From contig NZ_BAAAWU010000001.1 in NCBI RefSeq assembly GCF_039535235.1, forward strand, positions 5,208,001-5,272,000: 64,000 bases of DNA, read 5' to 3'. Positions within the stretch are counted from its first letter, which is position 1; each line of letters starts with the position of its first letter. The notes beneath the pieces were generated by a model. It ran no database searches, was not told the DNA's origin, and saw only the letters and a list, made by a program, of their open reading frames with translations. Of the stretch, positions 63,801 to 64,000 are shown in pieces. A program made the position numbers and the translations under genes. The stretch is from Streptomyces roseoviridis. GTDB lineage: Bacteria; Actinomycetota; Actinomycetes; Streptomycetales; Streptomycetaceae.

Positions 63801-64000
63801 CGCCACTACCGAGGCACCCGACCAGCGCGGGGACGTGCTCGCCGACATCGCGACCGTCTACGACAACACCACTGCCACCGGCTGGGTCGAGAACCAGACA
63901 CCGGTGCTGGGTCTGCCCACCTGGACCGGCCGTGCCAAGGGCTACCCGGCCGCCGTCGTCGGCAGCACCGACGATCGCCATCCCACCGGCTGGCAGACGC
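60865..64000 (+). CDS. Secreted RHS/YD-repeat-type protein, 5' part
   Basis: The open frame starts at GTG 60865 (VSRRMRLHRRQGVVLG) and runs 1045 codons without a stop to the window edge. AAGGAG lies ten bases upstream. A signal helix (GALAFILSIPTSLVPLAQA) is followed by a charged linker. A SpvB/TcdB-like N-terminal beta region follows, SWEAGGSSGSFTWSYPVTVP then PVPSLSLSYDSGSIDGR, typical of Streptomyces RHS proteins. The first YD-like repeat appears late (THAYDAYGMVERTENHGNW, near residue 915). RHS proteins form a shell that encloses a C-terminal effector; that end lies beyond the window, so toxin identity is unknown. Confidence 0.9.
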   Translation, partial: MSRRMRLHRRQGVVLGALAFILSIPTSLVPLAQAAELPGPPQLPPSAPVKVYEVKEPGAKKERAKVRQSQAANRALARQADRERALSTWPKAHTLTGRLGSSASDSTALVQVRGSEAAGPARLVQPPASGTATVKVFDQRTTRAAGVTGVLFTVAAQRPGAAEVEVDYRTFGSAIGGAWATRLGLVSLPSCALTTPKKAECREAAPIASENDIEEQTVTATLSQLGTAPRVLAVTATTTGGSDKGAGDYKATPLSASSSWEAGGSSGSFTWSYPVTVPPAAAGPVPSLSLSYDSGSIDGRTANTNNQVSLVGEGWDLTSSYIERKFGSCDDDGQTDKNDQCWKYENASLVLNGKATELVKDDTLGHWRLKDDDASKVIHATGADNGDEGDASIDGAGEYWKVITGDGTTYTFGLNKLPGAGTERTNSVWTVPVFGDDSGEPGYAAGTSFADRSKRQAWRWNLDLVADVHGNASTRWYTADINHYAKNGDKTALASYTRGGYLNEIRYGQRSDTLFTGITSGRVTLDYKERCRDGCGTLTADTASRWPDVPFDSICSSTETDCKATGPAFFTRKLLSAIHTEVWSTAAEPDAFKPVDSYTFAHEVFDGQDIGNLSDQVWVLKGITRTGKNGGALPLPTIGFTYQQRQNRVDTDLDNAVPLTRPRIETITSETGAITTVAFSEPECVRGSKMPAGEDDNNLSCYPVYWPINGGEPELDWFHKYRVIAVNTADPAGRNPSVENAYTYEGPAWHYNDDPFTKESHRTWSSWRGYRKVTAFTGAVGATRSKSVSLYMQGMHGDRLKAKDAAGNPLTRSVIVAGIDVDNVPGATGDELNVNDATDSDHYAGQLRQKITYDGTLAVGSTVNNLWYQQTASQQKSYANVKAGYVRTSRTYTWNYLTAAKKWRATAVTHAYDAYGMVERTENHGNWSITGDETCARTWYARNDGKGITNLVSRSRTVGQACAVSVDQLKMPTGVTHKYATTEAPDQRGDVLADIATVYDNTTATGWVENQTPVLGLPTWTGRAKGYPAAVVGSTDDRHPTGWQT

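Overview
The window is chromosomal DNA of a Streptomyces or close relative. GC content is very high, third positions are almost always G or C, and GTG starts behind GGAGG-type ribosome sites are frequent. Gene content fits: a HrdA-type sigma factor, a chaplin, an Mbl actin homologue, the fasR-fabD-fabH-acpP-fabF cluster and a DUF3145 gene. No plasmid or phage backbone, intact transposase, rRNA or CRISPR array is visible.

Layout. 1-11.3 kb is core: the dGTPase 3' part, an FAD reductase, dnaG, a principal-type sigma factor, a two-gene heterodimeric ABC exporter, a xylulokinase-like kinase and a small YtxH-like protein. 11.4-11.8 kb holds two tRNA-Asn genes and one tRNA with anticodon CAU. 11.8-19.9 kb looks accessory. 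It has a Uma2 endonuclease fragment, an unrecognised 594-residue protein with paired CxxC motifs, and a SigK/RskA module with a fasciclin lipoprotein and a membrane molybdopterin oxidoreductase. A chaplin and two more decayed genes (an RsbW-like ATPase and an FAD amine-oxidase fragment) lie inside it.

20-27.3 kb carries a Tat-exported phospholipase C, an ohr/ohrR pair sharing a palindromic operator, a glycosyltransferase, a GNAT-MFS overlapping pair and a tiny secreted protein. 27.4-33.6 kb has a fused AccD/AccA-like carboxyltransferase overlapping a malonyl-CoA synthetase gene that is interrupted by an in-frame TAG, then a GAF-GAF kinase-like protein with a truncated ATPase, and mbl. Three intergenic repeat tracts lie in this stretch.

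34-48.5 kb is mixed: a zinc-ribbon membrane protein, MarR with a divergent oxidoreductase and a second ohr, an M14 carboxypeptidase, an EI24 protein, pectate lyase, nitrilase, a pyroglutamyl-peptidase-like protein with Ser in place of the catalytic Cys, a TetR/GH3 beta-glucosidase pair and an SGNH lipoprotein. 48.7-56.6 kb holds DUF3145, a PQQ-type propeller membrane protein, the fatty-acid synthase cluster with its regulator, and a pirin. 56.8-64 kb is a secreted LamG protein followed by a large RHS/YD-type protein that runs off the window.

Functional links. SigK/RskA probably controls the envelope oxidoreductase and fasciclin genes. FasR probably controls the fab operon through an inverted repeat. 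MatB and the carboxyltransferase may feed malonyl-CoA supply. The LamG and RHS proteins look like partners at the cell surface. All function calls are from sequence reading alone.
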